From Mesorhizobium loti (GTDB taxonomy: Bacteria; Pseudomonadota; Alphaproteobacteria; Rhizobiales; Rhizobiaceae): DNA of 64,000 bases. Numbering within the stretch: the first letter of the stretch is position 1; every line of letters starts with the position of its first letter. The stretch is from assembly GCF_003148495.1 (NCBI RefSeq), contig NZ_QGGH01000001.1, positions 1,198,347 to 1,262,346 on the forward strand, read 5' to 3'. The notes beneath the pieces were generated by a model, which was not told where the DNA came from, did not search any database, and saw only the letters and a program-made list of their open reading frames with translations. The position numbers and the translations under genes are program-made. Positions 25,261-35,004 of this stretch are shown here, in pieces.

Positions 25261-27131
25261 CCCGCCACGACAGGCCGGTCATCGTCCGGCCGCAGCTGCA
25301 AATCGTAGAGCGCGCGATAGCGCCCACTGAGCGCCAGCAATTCCTCATGCGTGCCGCGCTCGACGATCCGGCCGCCTTCGACGAACAGGATCTGGTCGGC
25401 ATGCATCAGCGAACTCAGCCGGTGCGAGATGATCAGCGTGACGCGATCCTTGGCGAAGCGCTTCATGGCCGCCCGGATGCGCTGCTCGGTGCCGGCGTCG
25501 ATGGCCGCGGTCGAATCGTCGAAGACCAGCACCGATGGCCGTAGCATCAGGCTGCGAGCGATGGTCAGGCGCTGCCGCTGGCCGCCGGAAAGCGAGGCGC
25601 CGCGTTCGCCGACGACCGTGGTGTAACCCGCCGGGAGCCCGATGATGTAGTTGTGCAACTGGGCGTACTCGGCCGCCTGTCCGATGCGGGTCTCGCGCGC
25701 CCAGGGATTGCCGTAGGCGATGTTGTTCTCGATCGAGGTGGTGAACAGGAACGCGTCCTGCTGCACGACGCCGACGGCCTTGCGCAGCGATTGCAGCGTC
25801 ACCTCACGGATGTCCTGGCCGTCAATGGTGATCTTGCCCGAGGTGACGTCGTAGAAGCGCGGGATCAGGTGCGCGATGGTCGACTTGCCGCTGCCCGGCG
25901 GTCCGACAAGGCCGATGGTCTCGCCGGACCTCGCCTCGAAGGAGATGCCGGACAGCGTCGGGCGGTCGCCCGCGCCCTCATAGCGGAAGCCGACATTGTC
26001 GAAGCGCAGCACGCCGTCGGTGACGACGAGGTCCTTGGCACCGGGCGCGTCCTCGATGTCTAGCTCGGCATCGAGCAGTTCGAACAGGCGGGTGCCGCAG
26101 GTCGAGGCGCGCGCGAAGGAATTGACCATCAGGCCGAGCTGGCGCACCGGCATCTGCAGGATGGTCATGAAGGTGAGGAACTGGGCCAGCGTGCCGACGC
26201 TGATCTGGCCTGCGATCACCTTCTGGCCGCCGAACCAGAGCACCAGGCCCATGGCGGCCAGGAACGAGAAGTTCATGGCGCTGGTGTTCGAGACGCGGAT
26301 GTCGACGCGCTGATTGGCAAGCTCCAGCGCCGACAGCTTGGCGCGGTCGAATTTTTCCAGCTCATGCCGCTGTGCCGCGAAGGCCCGCACGACGCGGATG
26401 CCGCCGAGATTCTCATCCATCACCCGGCTCAGCACCGAGAGGCGCTCCTGCAAAGTCAGCCAGGTGCTGCGCAACGCCAGCTGGGTGACCGAGGACCGCC
26501 AGGCGACGAACGGCACAAAACTCAGGCTGAGCAGCCCGAGCACGAGATCGGTGCTGATCAGGAGATAGGCGCCGACGCCGATCAGCACGCCGAGCAGCAC
26601 GACGCGCAGGATGCCGGTGGAAAAGAACATGCGCACGCCGTCGAGATCGAGCAGGCCGAGCGTGATGAGATCGCCGGTATGGACCCTGTCGTGGTAGGCG
26701 AAGCTCAGGCGCTGGATCTTCTCATAGAAAGCCAGGCGCAGTTCATAGCCGGTGCGGTGGCCGACGGCCTCGCCATAGTAGTTCTGCGCCATGGTGAAGA
26801 GGCCGCGCAGGATGCTGACGACGAGCAGCGTCAGCGCCGTGTTCCACAGCGCCTGTTCCGCGGCAGCACCGGCGCCCGCGGCCATCACGCCCTGCGCCTG
26901 GTCGATGGCGCGTCCCAGCAGGCGCGGGATGAAAAGCTGCAGCGTCGCCGCGATGAAGGTCGAGACGATGGTGATGGCGACCTGCCAGGGATGGCGCAGC
27001 GTCATGCGCACGATGCGGAGCAAGGTGCTGAGGCCCTTGCCCCAGGAGGCTTCCGCCACATGGGCAAACGATTTGCCGCGCTCCGGCGCGCCGCCGATTG
27101 CTTGCGTGTTCAAGGAAAATATCCAAGCCAA
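25212..27131 (-). CDS. ABC exporter half-transporter B (TMD-NBD), heterodimer partner
   Basis: 639 residues from a TTG at 27131; this start is uncertain because no good ribosome-binding site precedes it. Six membrane spans precede the ATPase domain with Walker A GPPGSGKST, an intact LSGGQ and H-loop SHRLSS. The Walker B reads VLVFDDSTAAID, with aspartate where the catalytic glutamate belongs. Degenerate Walker B here plus degenerate signature in the partner define one inactive ATP site, as in LmrCD or TM287/288-type heterodimers. The last dozen residues (GKVETGFPGKSA) are encoded by the repeat. Confidence 0.88.
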   Translation of the reverse strand: MAWIFSLNTQAIGGAPERGKSFAHVAEASWGKGLSTLLRIVRMTLRHPWQVAITIVSTFIAATLQLFIPRLLGRAIDQAQGVMAAGAGAAAEQALWNTALTLLVVSILRGLFTMAQNYYGEAVGHRTGYELRLAFYEKIQRLSFAYHDRVHTGDLITLGLLDLDGVRMFFSTGILRVVLLGVLIGVGAYLLISTDLVLGLLSLSFVPFVAWRSSVTQLALRSTWLTLQERLSVLSRVMDENLGGIRVVRAFAAQRHELEKFDRAKLSALELANQRVDIRVSNTSAMNFSFLAAMGLVLWFGGQKVIAGQISVGTLAQFLTFMTILQMPVRQLGLMVNSFARASTCGTRLFELLDAELDIEDAPGAKDLVVTDGVLRFDNVGFRYEGAGDRPTLSGISFEARSGETIGLVGPPGSGKSTIAHLIPRFYDVTSGKITIDGQDIREVTLQSLRKAVGVVQQDAFLFTTSIENNIAYGNPWARETRIGQAAEYAQLHNYIIGLPAGYTTVVGERGASLSGGQRQRLTIARSLMLRPSVLVFDDSTAAIDAGTEQRIRAAMKRFAKDRVTLIISHRLSSLMHADQILFVEGGRIVERGTHEELLALSGRYRALYDLQLRPDDDRPVVAGAIPGKVETGFPGKSA

Positions 27132-27286
27132 TCCGGACGTTAGCCCAGACTAATAAAGCAGACTCAATTCAGATGGCGCAATGTTACGCGTGTCCGAGTT
27201 GGCCGTTCAAGAGCCAATTCCGACATCGCACTGTGCCTGAACGGAAACGTGCCGCTCTGCGGACCTTCGGACTGCTGTCGAGCCGT

Positions 27287-29101
27287 TCAAAAACCCTGGC
27301 CGTGCCGCCAGCAGGCAATCTGGTGGCCGGCTGCGACCTCTCTGGCTGATGGTTTCGCCTTTCGGCAGTCGGGCAGGACTAGGGGGCAGCGGTCGGCGAA
27401 GGAGCATCCCGTATTCGGGATGCCAACGGCCTCGATCTCGATGGGAGCGGATGTCTTTGGCTCGACCTCATTGGAGGACGCGGCCAGAAGCAGCTCGGTA
27501 TAGGGGTGATTGGGGCCTTGGAAAATCTGGTCGGAGGAACCGGTTTCGACGAGGTGGCCGCGATAGAGCACGCCGATCCTGTCGGCCATGTAGCGCACGA
27601 CCCTGAGGTCGTGGCTGATGAACAGATAGGTCGTGTCCTTGTCGCGCTGCAAATCGTTGAGCAGGTTGAGGACCGTCGCCTGGACGGAGACGTCGAGCGC
27701 CGAAGTGGGTTCGTCGAGCACGACGACCTTCGGCACGCCGGCGAAGGCGCGCGCTATGGCCGCCCGTTGCCGCTGGCCGCCGGACAGCGATCGCGATTTC
27801 TGTTCGGCCGTGATGCCGGCGAGGCGAACCGAGGCCAGCAGGTCGCTGACGCGCGCTCTCACCTCGCTCCGGCGCAGGCCGGCGAGCCGGCGCAGCGGGC
27901 GGCCGAGGATTTTGCCGATCCGCTGGCGCGGATTGAGCGTGCGGTCCGGCGACTGGAAGACCATCTGCACGTCGCGCCGTTCGGCAAGGTTCCTCTTCTC
28001 GACGCGCGGCGCGACTGTCCTGCCGAACAGCTCGACCGATCCGGCATCAGGCGTCTGCAGGCCGGTGACGATCCGTGCCAGGGTCGACTTGCCGGAACCG
28101 GACTCGCCGATCAGCCCGAAGGTTTCGCCCTGGCCGATGTCGAGATCGACGTGGTGCAGCACTGACTGGCTGCCGAAGGCATGGCTGACGTCCTTGCAGG
28201 CGATCGCGATCCGGCGTTCTTTCGGCGCGCCGGCGTCTTCATCCTGGACAGCCGCGTGCGGTGGCAGGTCGGGTCTATCGGTCTCCGCCAGCCTTCCATC
28301 CCGCTTGGTGTAGTTGATGGCCGGGATCGAGGCGATGAGCGCCTTTGTGTAGGCATGAGAAGGATTGTCGAAGACATCGCCGGCGGCGCCGCTTTCGACC
28401 ACCGTGCCCGACTGCATCACCGCCACCCGGTCGCAGGAGCGGCGGATCATGTGGATGTCGTGGCTGATCAAAAGGATGCTGGTTTTGTGATCCTTGCGCA
28501 GGTCATGCAGGATGGCGATGATCTCGGACTGGACGCTGGCGTCGAGCGCCGTCGTCGGCTCGTCCAGCACCAGCAGCGACGGGTCGAGCGCAATGGCGAT
28601 GGCGATGTTGGCGCGCTGCTGCATGCCGCCGGAGAGTTCGTGCGGATAGAGCCCCAGCACACGCTCCGGATGGCTGACGCGGACACGGCCGAGCAGTTCG
28701 GCGGCACGCTCGTGCGCCTCGTCGAGGCGCACCGGGCGGTGCCGCATGATCGTCTCGGTGATCTGGCGGCCGATCGTCATGCTTGGATTGAGCGCCGCGC
28801 CCGGGTGCTGGTAGACGGCGGCGATGTGATTTCCCCTGAGCTGGCGCAGCTGCTCGGCGGAAAGGTCGCGGATTTCCCGACCCTGGAATTCCAGCGCTGA
28901 CGCCGCGAGGCGGGCGTTCTTCGGCAGATAGCGCAGTATGGCGAGCGCCACCGAGCTTTTGCCAGATCCCGACTCGCCGACCAGGCCGAGCGCTTCGCCT
29001 TCGCCGATGTGCAGCGACACGCCGCTGACGGCGGGATGCGATCCCTTGCGCCCGTCATAGGCGATGGACAGCTGGTCTACGTTCAGAACCGAGGAGGACA
29101 T
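27287..29101 (-). CDS. Dipeptide/oligopeptide-type ABC transporter, fused dual ATP-binding protein (DppD-DppF-like)
   Basis: 604 residues with two complete ATPase domains. The first has GESGSGKSS near 40 and LSGGMQQRANIA near 155, the second GESGSGKST near 335 and LSGGQRQRAAIA near 445, followed by the C-terminal peptide-transporter domain with a cysteine-containing tail (GCSFADRCPL). Both sites look intact. It is divergent from the monooxygenase gene. Its membrane and binding subunits are encoded at 31453-34941, on the other strand. Confidence 0.93.
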   Translation of the reverse strand: MSSSVLNVDQLSIAYDGRKGSHPAVSGVSLHIGEGEALGLVGESGSGKSSVALAILRYLPKNARLAASALEFQGREIRDLSAEQLRQLRGNHIAAVYQHPGAALNPSMTIGRQITETIMRHRPVRLDEAHERAAELLGRVRVSHPERVLGLYPHELSGGMQQRANIAIAIALDPSLLVLDEPTTALDASVQSEIIAILHDLRKDHKTSILLISHDIHMIRRSCDRVAVMQSGTVVESGAAGDVFDNPSHAYTKALIASIPAINYTKRDGRLAETDRPDLPPHAAVQDEDAGAPKERRIAIACKDVSHAFGSQSVLHHVDLDIGQGETFGLIGESGSGKSTLARIVTGLQTPDAGSVELFGRTVAPRVEKRNLAERRDVQMVFQSPDRTLNPRQRIGKILGRPLRRLAGLRRSEVRARVSDLLASVRLAGITAEQKSRSLSGGQRQRAAIARAFAGVPKVVVLDEPTSALDVSVQATVLNLLNDLQRDKDTTYLFISHDLRVVRYMADRIGVLYRGHLVETGSSDQIFQGPNHPYTELLLAASSNEVEPKTSAPIEIEAVGIPNTGCSFADRCPLVLPDCRKAKPSAREVAAGHQIACWRHGQGF

Positions 29102-29291
29102 GGGGACTTGAAACCACTTTCTTCCAGCGCTGCCATCGAGGGCAATCGCTTCCGCTTTCGCAATGCATTATCTCTATAAAATTACTCGGATTAAGCCGGA
29201 GCGCAATCTATCTTTCTCGGATCAGCAGAGATTGTCGCCGCTTGCCGAGGCAGCGCGACGGTCTCCGGAGCAGATCTGGAAGGAGGCCGGC

Positions 29292-30650
29292 ATGGCTCGA
29301 GACCACATGATCCTCAGCGCATTTTTCTTCAACCCGCAGGGCGATCATCGGATGTCGTGGCGCCATCCGCGGGCGCCGGGCCGGGAAGTGCTGGACTTCG
29401 AATTCTATCGCGATCTCGTGCAGGCGGCCGAGCGCGCCAGGATCGACACGATCTTCGTCGCCGACCACGTTTCGATCTGGGATTCGGTCAAGAGCGGCGT
29501 CGCCCACTACGCCAATGCCCGCCTCGAACCGCTGACGCTGTTGTCGGCGCTGGCCGGTGTGACCAAGCATATCGGCCTGATCACCACGGCGTCGAGCTCC
29601 TACAGCGAGCCCTACAATGTGGCGCGCATGTTTGCCTCGCTCGACCACATCAGCAAGGGCAGGGCGTCGTGGAACGTCGTCACCTCGGCCATGGACGAGG
29701 AAGCGCGCAATTTCGGCCGCGACGGCAATATCGAACATGCATTCCGCTACGAGCGCGCGGCCGAATTCCTCGATATCGTCAAGGCGCTGTGGGACAGCTG
29801 GGAAGACGAGGCGCTGCTGATCGACAAGGCGTCAGGCTATTTCGCCGACCCCGACAAGGTCCATCCCATCGATCACAAGGGCAAGCACTTCAGGGTGCGC
29901 GGGCCGCTCAACGTCTCGCGGCCGCCACAGGGCCATCCGCTGATCGTCCAGGCGGGCTCCTCAGAGGACGGCAAGAACTTCGCCACCGCCCAGGCCGATG
30001 CGCACTTCGCCATCTACAGCACCAGGGAGGATGGCATCAAATATCGTCAGGATATCAACGAGCGTCTCGCCCGCCACGGCAGGCGGCCGGAGAGTTTCAA
30101 GATCCTGCCCGGCATCCTGCCGATCGTCGCGGCTTCAGAGGCGGAAGGCCGGGAAAGGCAGGAGTATCTGCAGACCCTGCTCCCCGATCAGGTTGGCATC
30201 GACCTTCTGTCCAGCTGGAGCGGGCTGGACCTGTCGGTGTTCCCGCCGGACGGGCCGCTGCCGCCGCTGCCGGACGAAAGCACCTTCAATGGCGGGCGCA
30301 CCTCGCTCAACCGCGTCAAGCAGTGGGCGAAGCAGAATCTCAGCCTGCGCGAGATCGCCCGCAAGCTCGCCAACAGCGGTTCGGTGCCGACCGTCGCCGG
30401 CACGCCGGTACAGATCGCCGACCAGTTGCAGGACTGGTTCGTGTCGGGTGCCGCCGACGGCTTCAACCTGATGTTCCCGCTGCTGCCCGAGGATTGGGTG
30501 AACTTCGCCGAACAGGTGGTGCCGGAGCTGCAGCGCCGCGGCGTATTCCCGACCGAATATGCGCCGGGAACGTTGCGCGACCGCTTCGGCCTGGCGCGGC
30601 CCGCCAACCGCTTCGCCGAGCAGCGCGACAATGCGCGCGCCGTGTCCTGA
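29292..30650 (+). CDS. FMN-dependent luciferase-like monooxygenase (NtaA/SnaA/DszA family)
   Basis: 452 residues from the ATG at 29292, five bases after AGGAGG; upstream in-frame codons add 43 residues without family similarity. The sequence MILSAFFFNPQGDHRMSWRHP and the ASLDHISKGRASWNVVTS segment are typical of group C two-component monooxygenases acting on nitrilotriacetate, pristinamycin or dibenzothiophene. These need reduced FMN from a separate reductase, which I do not see nearby. It may open or hydroxylate the compound imported by the adjacent peptide-type transporter. Confidence 0.88.
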   Translation: MARDHMILSAFFFNPQGDHRMSWRHPRAPGREVLDFEFYRDLVQAAERARIDTIFVADHVSIWDSVKSGVAHYANARLEPLTLLSALAGVTKHIGLITTASSSYSEPYNVARMFASLDHISKGRASWNVVTSAMDEEARNFGRDGNIEHAFRYERAAEFLDIVKALWDSWEDEALLIDKASGYFADPDKVHPIDHKGKHFRVRGPLNVSRPPQGHPLIVQAGSSEDGKNFATAQADAHFAIYSTREDGIKYRQDINERLARHGRRPESFKILPGILPIVAASEAEGRERQEYLQTLLPDQVGIDLLSSWSGLDLSVFPPDGPLPPLPDESTFNGGRTSLNRVKQWAKQNLSLREIARKLANSGSVPTVAGTPVQIADQLQDWFVSGAADGFNLMFPLLPEDWVNFAEQVVPELQRRGVFPTEYAPGTLRDRFGLARPANRFAEQRDNARAVS

Positions 30651-30664
30651 CCGGGAGAACAATC

Positions 30665-31418
30665 ATGACCATCGCACCGAGATTGCAGCCGCGCGAAGCC
30701 ACCGCTCCGCGGCTCGTCAATGTCCTGCACAGCCCCAAGCGCGTGCGCGTCAAATTCGGCGGCCGCACCATCGCCGACAGCCGCAATGTGCTGGTGCTGC
30801 GCTCCAACCATTTCCTGCCGATCTACTTCTTCCCGCCGTCAGCGGTCGACCCATCGGTGCTGAAACCCTCGCTGCATCGTGAGCCTCATCCGGTCGGTGG
30901 CGAGACCGCCTATTGGGACATCGACAGCGGCGATAGGCGCAGTGCCAACGCCGCCTGGTCGTTCGTCTCGCCGCCGGATGAAAACCTGTCGCCCCTGGCC
31001 GGGCGCATCGCCTTCACATGGAAGGCCGTCGACCATCTTCGTCCATGCGCGAGACCCGTATGCACGCATCGATGTGCTGCAAAGCTCGAGCCATGTGCAG
31101 GTCTGGTTCGATGGCGAGCCGATCGCCGACAGCCATCGTCCGGTGCTGCTGTTCGAGACGCATCTGCCGACGCGTTTCTATCTGCCCTCGGAAGACATCC
31201 GGCTGGAGCGGCTGACGGCGTCCGTCACAACGACGCGATGTCCCTACAAGGGCATCGCCTCCTACTGGTCCGGCCTGCTGAGCGACGGAACGGTGCGCCC
31301 GGACATCGCCTGGAGCTACCGGGATCCCATAGAGGAAATGCCGAAGATCAAGGGCCTCATCGCCTTCTATCCGCAGGCCGTCGACCGCATCCATCTCGAC
31401 GGCGAACCCGTCGCATAG
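30665..31418 (+). pseudogene. DUF427 two-domain protein, broken by a frameshift
   Basis: The reading frame from the ATG at 30665 encodes a DUF427-like domain (VRVKFGGRTIADS) but loses the match at about 31034. The similarity resumes at once in the next frame (FVHARDPYARIDVL to 31418) with a second DUF427 domain (VQVWFDGEPIADS). The junction falls where intact homologues, as I recall them, have a short acidic stretch after TWKAVDHW, so a deletion of about 20 to 23 bases would explain it. A sequencing error is the alternative. The molecular function of DUF427 is not known to me. Confidence 0.75.
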
Positions 31419-31452
31419 CTTTTCAATCTTCATTTCAGAGCAGGGGTTTAAC

Positions 31453-33090
31453 ATGACCAAACGCAGAGATATCGACTCACTTCGCAATCTGTCGGGGGAC
31501 ATCTGGAATATCGCCGTCGACGAATATCAGGGTGGCTTTCTCAAGCGCCGCGATCTCCTGAAATATGCCGCACTGCTTGGCCTGACCGGCTTTGCCGCCT
31601 CACAGGGGCTGGGAGGCGCCCGCGCCGCGGGCGCCACAGGCGGCACCGTTCGTGTCGGGCTTGGCCAGCCGACCAAGGCGATCGATCCGGTTTCGGTGAC
31701 CGATCCGGCCAGCATCGGGGTGATCAGCCAGGTCGGCGAGTATCTGATCCTCGACGACCCGAAGGACGGGCTGCAGCCGAAGCTCGCTCTGTCCTGGGAA
31801 GCCGACGAGACCGCCCGCCGCTGGACCTTCAAATTGCGGCCAGGGGTGAAATTCCACGATGGCCGCGTGGTCACGGGCCGGGATGTGGTGGCGAGCTTCG
31901 AGCGGTTGGTCGATCCGGCCAGCGGCTCGTCGGCCTTGTCGGCCTACAAGGGCATCCTGTCCAAGGGCGGCGCCAAGCTGGTCGATGACGAAACCGTCGC
32001 CTTCGATCTCGATGGTCCAAACAGCAACTTCCCGTTCTATGTCTCCTCCGACGTCTACAATGCCGTCATCCTGCCGGCCGACTATGCCGGTGATTTCGAG
32101 AAGACGTTCAACGGCACCGGTCCGTTCAAGCTCGAATCCTTCCGTCCCAAGCAAGGCGCCAGCTTCGTGCGCAATGAGGATTACTGGGGCGACAAAGCGC
32201 TGCCCGACCGGGTCGAGATCAAGTTCTTCGACGACGAGCAGGCGCAGGTGCTGGCGCTGCAGGCCGGCCAGCTCGACGTCATCCCGAGCACGACGCGCCT
32301 GGAGCTGGCTATTGAGGGCAATCGCAATTTCAAGCTGCTGAGCGTGCAGGCAAGCTCGCATGACCAGGTGCATCTGCGCACCGACCAGGCGCCGTTCACC
32401 GACAAGCGCATCCGCCGTGCGCTGGCGCTCACCATCGACCGCGAGGCGGTGGTCAAAGGTCTGCTGAAGGGCCGCGCCATCGTCGGCAACGACACCCCGT
32501 TCGCGCCGATCTTCCCCTCGGCCGATCCGTCGGTGCCGCAGCGCAAGCAAGACATTGCTGAAGCCAAGCGGCTGCTTGGCGAGGCGGGCGCGCCGAACGG
32601 CTTCGAGGTGACGCTGACCACCGAGCGCGCCTATGACATTCCCGATTATGCGGTGATCATCCAGAACTTCGCCAAGAAGGCCGGCATCGACGTCAAGCTC
32701 AATGTCCTGCCACAGGATGCCTATTACGGCTCGGCGACCTTCGGCAGCTCGCCCTGGCTGGATTCGGTGCTCGGCATCACCGACTACGGCCATCGCGGCA
32801 CGCCCGACATCTTCCTCAACGCGACGCTGAAGAGTTCGGGAGCCTGGAACGCGGCGCATTTCAACAATCCGGCCTATGATGCGCTGCTGCTCGACTACTC
32901 CAAGGCGCGTGACCTGCAGGCACAGCGCCTCGTTGCCGGCAAGATCCAGACCTTGCTGCTCGACGAGACGCCGGCGATCATCAGCTACTTCTCGCAATAC
33001 AGCCGCATCGTCAGCTCGAAGGTCGAGGGCGTGCGCTTCACCGCGATCTCGCATCTGCTGCTCGACCGCGTTTCCTTCGTCCAGGCATGA
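31453..33090 (+). CDS. Peptide/nickel-type ABC transporter substrate-binding protein, Tat signal
   Basis: 545 residues of the SBP family 5 fold (WTFKLRPGVKFHDG near 119, FNGTGPFKLES near 220). The N-terminus has about 25 polar residues and then a twin-arginine signal KRRDLLKYAALLGLTGF, so it is probably exported folded through Tat. It is the receptor for the importer whose permeases follow within eight bases. Ligands of this family include peptides, opines, glutathione and nickel, so the substrate remains open. Confidence 0.92.
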   Translation: MTKRRDIDSLRNLSGDIWNIAVDEYQGGFLKRRDLLKYAALLGLTGFAASQGLGGARAAGATGGTVRVGLGQPTKAIDPVSVTDPASIGVISQVGEYLILDDPKDGLQPKLALSWEADETARRWTFKLRPGVKFHDGRVVTGRDVVASFERLVDPASGSSALSAYKGILSKGGAKLVDDETVAFDLDGPNSNFPFYVSSDVYNAVILPADYAGDFEKTFNGTGPFKLESFRPKQGASFVRNEDYWGDKALPDRVEIKFFDDEQAQVLALQAGQLDVIPSTTRLELAIEGNRNFKLLSVQASSHDQVHLRTDQAPFTDKRIRRALALTIDREAVVKGLLKGRAIVGNDTPFAPIFPSADPSVPQRKQDIAEAKRLLGEAGAPNGFEVTLTTERAYDIPDYAVIIQNFAKKAGIDVKLNVLPQDAYYGSATFGSSPWLDSVLGITDYGHRGTPDIFLNATLKSSGAWNAAHFNNPAYDALLLDYSKARDLQAQRLVAGKIQTLLLDETPAIISYFSQYSRIVSSKVEGVRFTAISHLLLDRVSFVQA

Positions 33091-33097
33091 TCGCGAC

Positions 33098-34057
33098 ATG
33101 CTGACGAGCCGCATTCTGTCAGCGCGTGTGGGCACACTTGTCCTCACGCTATGGCTGGTCAGCATCCTGGTGTTCTTCGCCGGGCAGGTTCTGCCCGGCG
33201 ATGTCGGCCGTGTGATGCTCGGGCCTTTTGCCGACGCGCAAGCGGTGGCGGAACTGAACAAGCGGCTCGGCGCGGACCAGCCGGTTCTCCTCCAGTACTG
33301 GCTCTGGTTCAGCAAGGCCGTCACCGGCGATTTCGGCACCTCGCTGTCGATGCGCGGACCGGTGGCGCCGTTCGTGCTGGAAAGCCTCAAACGCTCCGCG
33401 GCCCTTGCCGGCATTATCTTGATCTTTCTCGTTCCGCTCGGCGTTGGCGCTGGCGTGGTTGCCGGTCTCAATGCCGGCCGCCTCATCGATCGGCTGATCG
33501 TCATGGCGGGCGTTTCCTTCGGCATCGTTCCTGATTTCGTTTCCGGCCTGATGCTTCTCATCATTTTCGGCCTGTGGCTGAACTGGTTTCCGATCTCCGG
33601 CGTTGCGCCCGATGGCGCGGGCTTCTGGACGCATGGCTACTATCTGATCCTGCCGGCGCTGCCGCTGGTGCTGAACCTTGCCGGCTATATCGCCCGGATG
33701 ACGCGGGCAGGGGTGATCGAGGCGATGGCCGCCGATTACACACGCACCGCGGTCCTGAAAGGGCTCGAGCGGCGCGAGATCATCTTTCGGCACGTGCTGC
33801 GCAATGCGCTGACGCCGACCATCGCGGTGCTGGCGACGCAGACTGGATACATGCTTGGCGGGCTGGTGGTGATCGAGGCTTTGTTCGGCATCCAGGGACT
33901 GGGCAATCTGGTTCTGAACGCGGCCAAGGCCCGCGACTTCCCGATGCTCGAGGCGGGCGTGCTGGTGATGGCGGCGATCTTCGTGCTGTCGGCAGCGGCG
34001 GGCGACCTCGTGCTGGCCCTGCTCGATCCGCGGCAACGCCGCCGGATCTCGCCATGA
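33098..34057 (+). CDS. Peptide-type ABC transporter permease (DppB-like)
   Basis: 319 residues from the ATG at 33098; family members start just before the first membrane span, as this does. It shows LNKRLGADQPVLLQYWLW near 55, GDFGTSLSM near 75 and the loop DYTRTAVLKGLERREIIFRHVLRNALTP near 215. It overlaps the next permease by four bases (ATGA). Confidence 0.93.
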   Translation: MLTSRILSARVGTLVLTLWLVSILVFFAGQVLPGDVGRVMLGPFADAQAVAELNKRLGADQPVLLQYWLWFSKAVTGDFGTSLSMRGPVAPFVLESLKRSAALAGIILIFLVPLGVGAGVVAGLNAGRLIDRLIVMAGVSFGIVPDFVSGLMLLIIFGLWLNWFPISGVAPDGAGFWTHGYYLILPALPLVLNLAGYIARMTRAGVIEAMAADYTRTAVLKGLERREIIFRHVLRNALTPTIAVLATQTGYMLGGLVVIEALFGIQGLGNLVLNAAKARDFPMLEAGVLVMAAIFVLSAAAGDLVLALLDPRQRRRISP

Positions 34058-34941
34058 CGGATCTGGCGGAATTTCCCGCGCCGCGGCGCGCTGTGGCCGG
34101 CTTTCCGGCAGTGCGCAGGATCCGCAGTGCTTTCTCCGGACTGGCCCCGTCGATTGTGATCGGATCGCTGCTGCTGCTGTTCTGGGTCGCCTGTGCGCTG
34201 TTCGGCAATCTCTTCGTTCCCTACGATCCCTATGCCGAGGATTTCCTCGCCATGCTGACGCCGCCCGACGCCGCGCACTGGTTCGGGACCGATCAGCTCG
34301 GCCGCGACGTGCTGTCCCGCATCGTCGTTGGATCGCGCGACATCCTGCTGGTTGCGCCGCTGGCCACATTGGCCGGCGTTACCGCCGGCAGCATCATCGG
34401 CCTTGTGCTCGGCTATTTCGACGGCCTCACCGATGCCATCGGCGCGCGGCTGCTCGACACGCTGATGGCGTTTCCGTTCATCGTTCTCGTCACCATGACG
34501 CTGGTGGCGATCGGACCGTCGAACCTCACCGTCATCCTGGTGATCGGCATCGCCTACGCGCCGCTGGTGGCGCGCACCGTTCGCGCCGCCGTGCGCGAGC
34601 AGAAGGAGCGCGACTATGTCAGCGCCGCGCGGCTCGGCGGCGAAGGCGCTCTCGCCATCATGTTCCTGGAGATCCTGCCCAACATCCGGGAAACGATCCT
34701 GATCGAGCTGGTCACAAGGCTGGGCTACGCGTTCTTTTCGATCGCGACGCTGAGCTTTCTCGGCCTCGGCATCCAGCCGCCATCGGCCGACTGGGGACTG
34801 GCTGTCGCTGACGGCTACGGCTTCTTGACCGGCGGCAAATGGTGGGTCGTCGTCTTCAATTCCGCGGCAATCGTCTCGCTGGTCATGGCGACCAACCTGA
34901 TCGCGCAAGGCATCGGCGCCTTCGAGAACAGCGATGCATGA
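34054..34941 (+). CDS. Peptide-type ABC transporter permease (DppC-like)
   Basis: 295 residues. After a cytosolic N-terminus of about 30 residues comes the first span, then the family motif HWFGTDQLGRDVLSRI near 77 and the permease loop YVSAARLGGEGALAIMFLEILPN near 190. It completes the importer; the ATPase is the fused protein encoded at 27287-29101. Confidence 0.93.
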   Translation: MTDLAEFPAPRRAVAGFPAVRRIRSAFSGLAPSIVIGSLLLLFWVACALFGNLFVPYDPYAEDFLAMLTPPDAAHWFGTDQLGRDVLSRIVVGSRDILLVAPLATLAGVTAGSIIGLVLGYFDGLTDAIGARLLDTLMAFPFIVLVTMTLVAIGPSNLTVILVIGIAYAPLVARTVRAAVREQKERDYVSAARLGGEGALAIMFLEILPNIRETILIELVTRLGYAFFSIATLSFLGLGIQPPSADWGLAVADGYGFLTGGKWWVVVFNSAAIVSLVMATNLIAQGIGAFENSDA

Positions 34942-35004
34942 GCCTTGATCGGGCGTGCCGAAAATCTCTTTTGCATTGAAGCCTGACGCGCATCCTTATA
35001 TCGC

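Noticed and set aside
29151..29179. Possible promoter for the first monooxygenase gene
   Set aside because: TATAAA is present at 29174, but no acceptable -35 box lies at the right distance, so I do not list it.
29357..31456. 699-residue open frame overlapping the monooxygenase
   Set aside because: Its first two thirds are an out-of-frame reading of the monooxygenase gene; only the part from 30665 to about 31034 is real, as the first half of the DUF427 gene.
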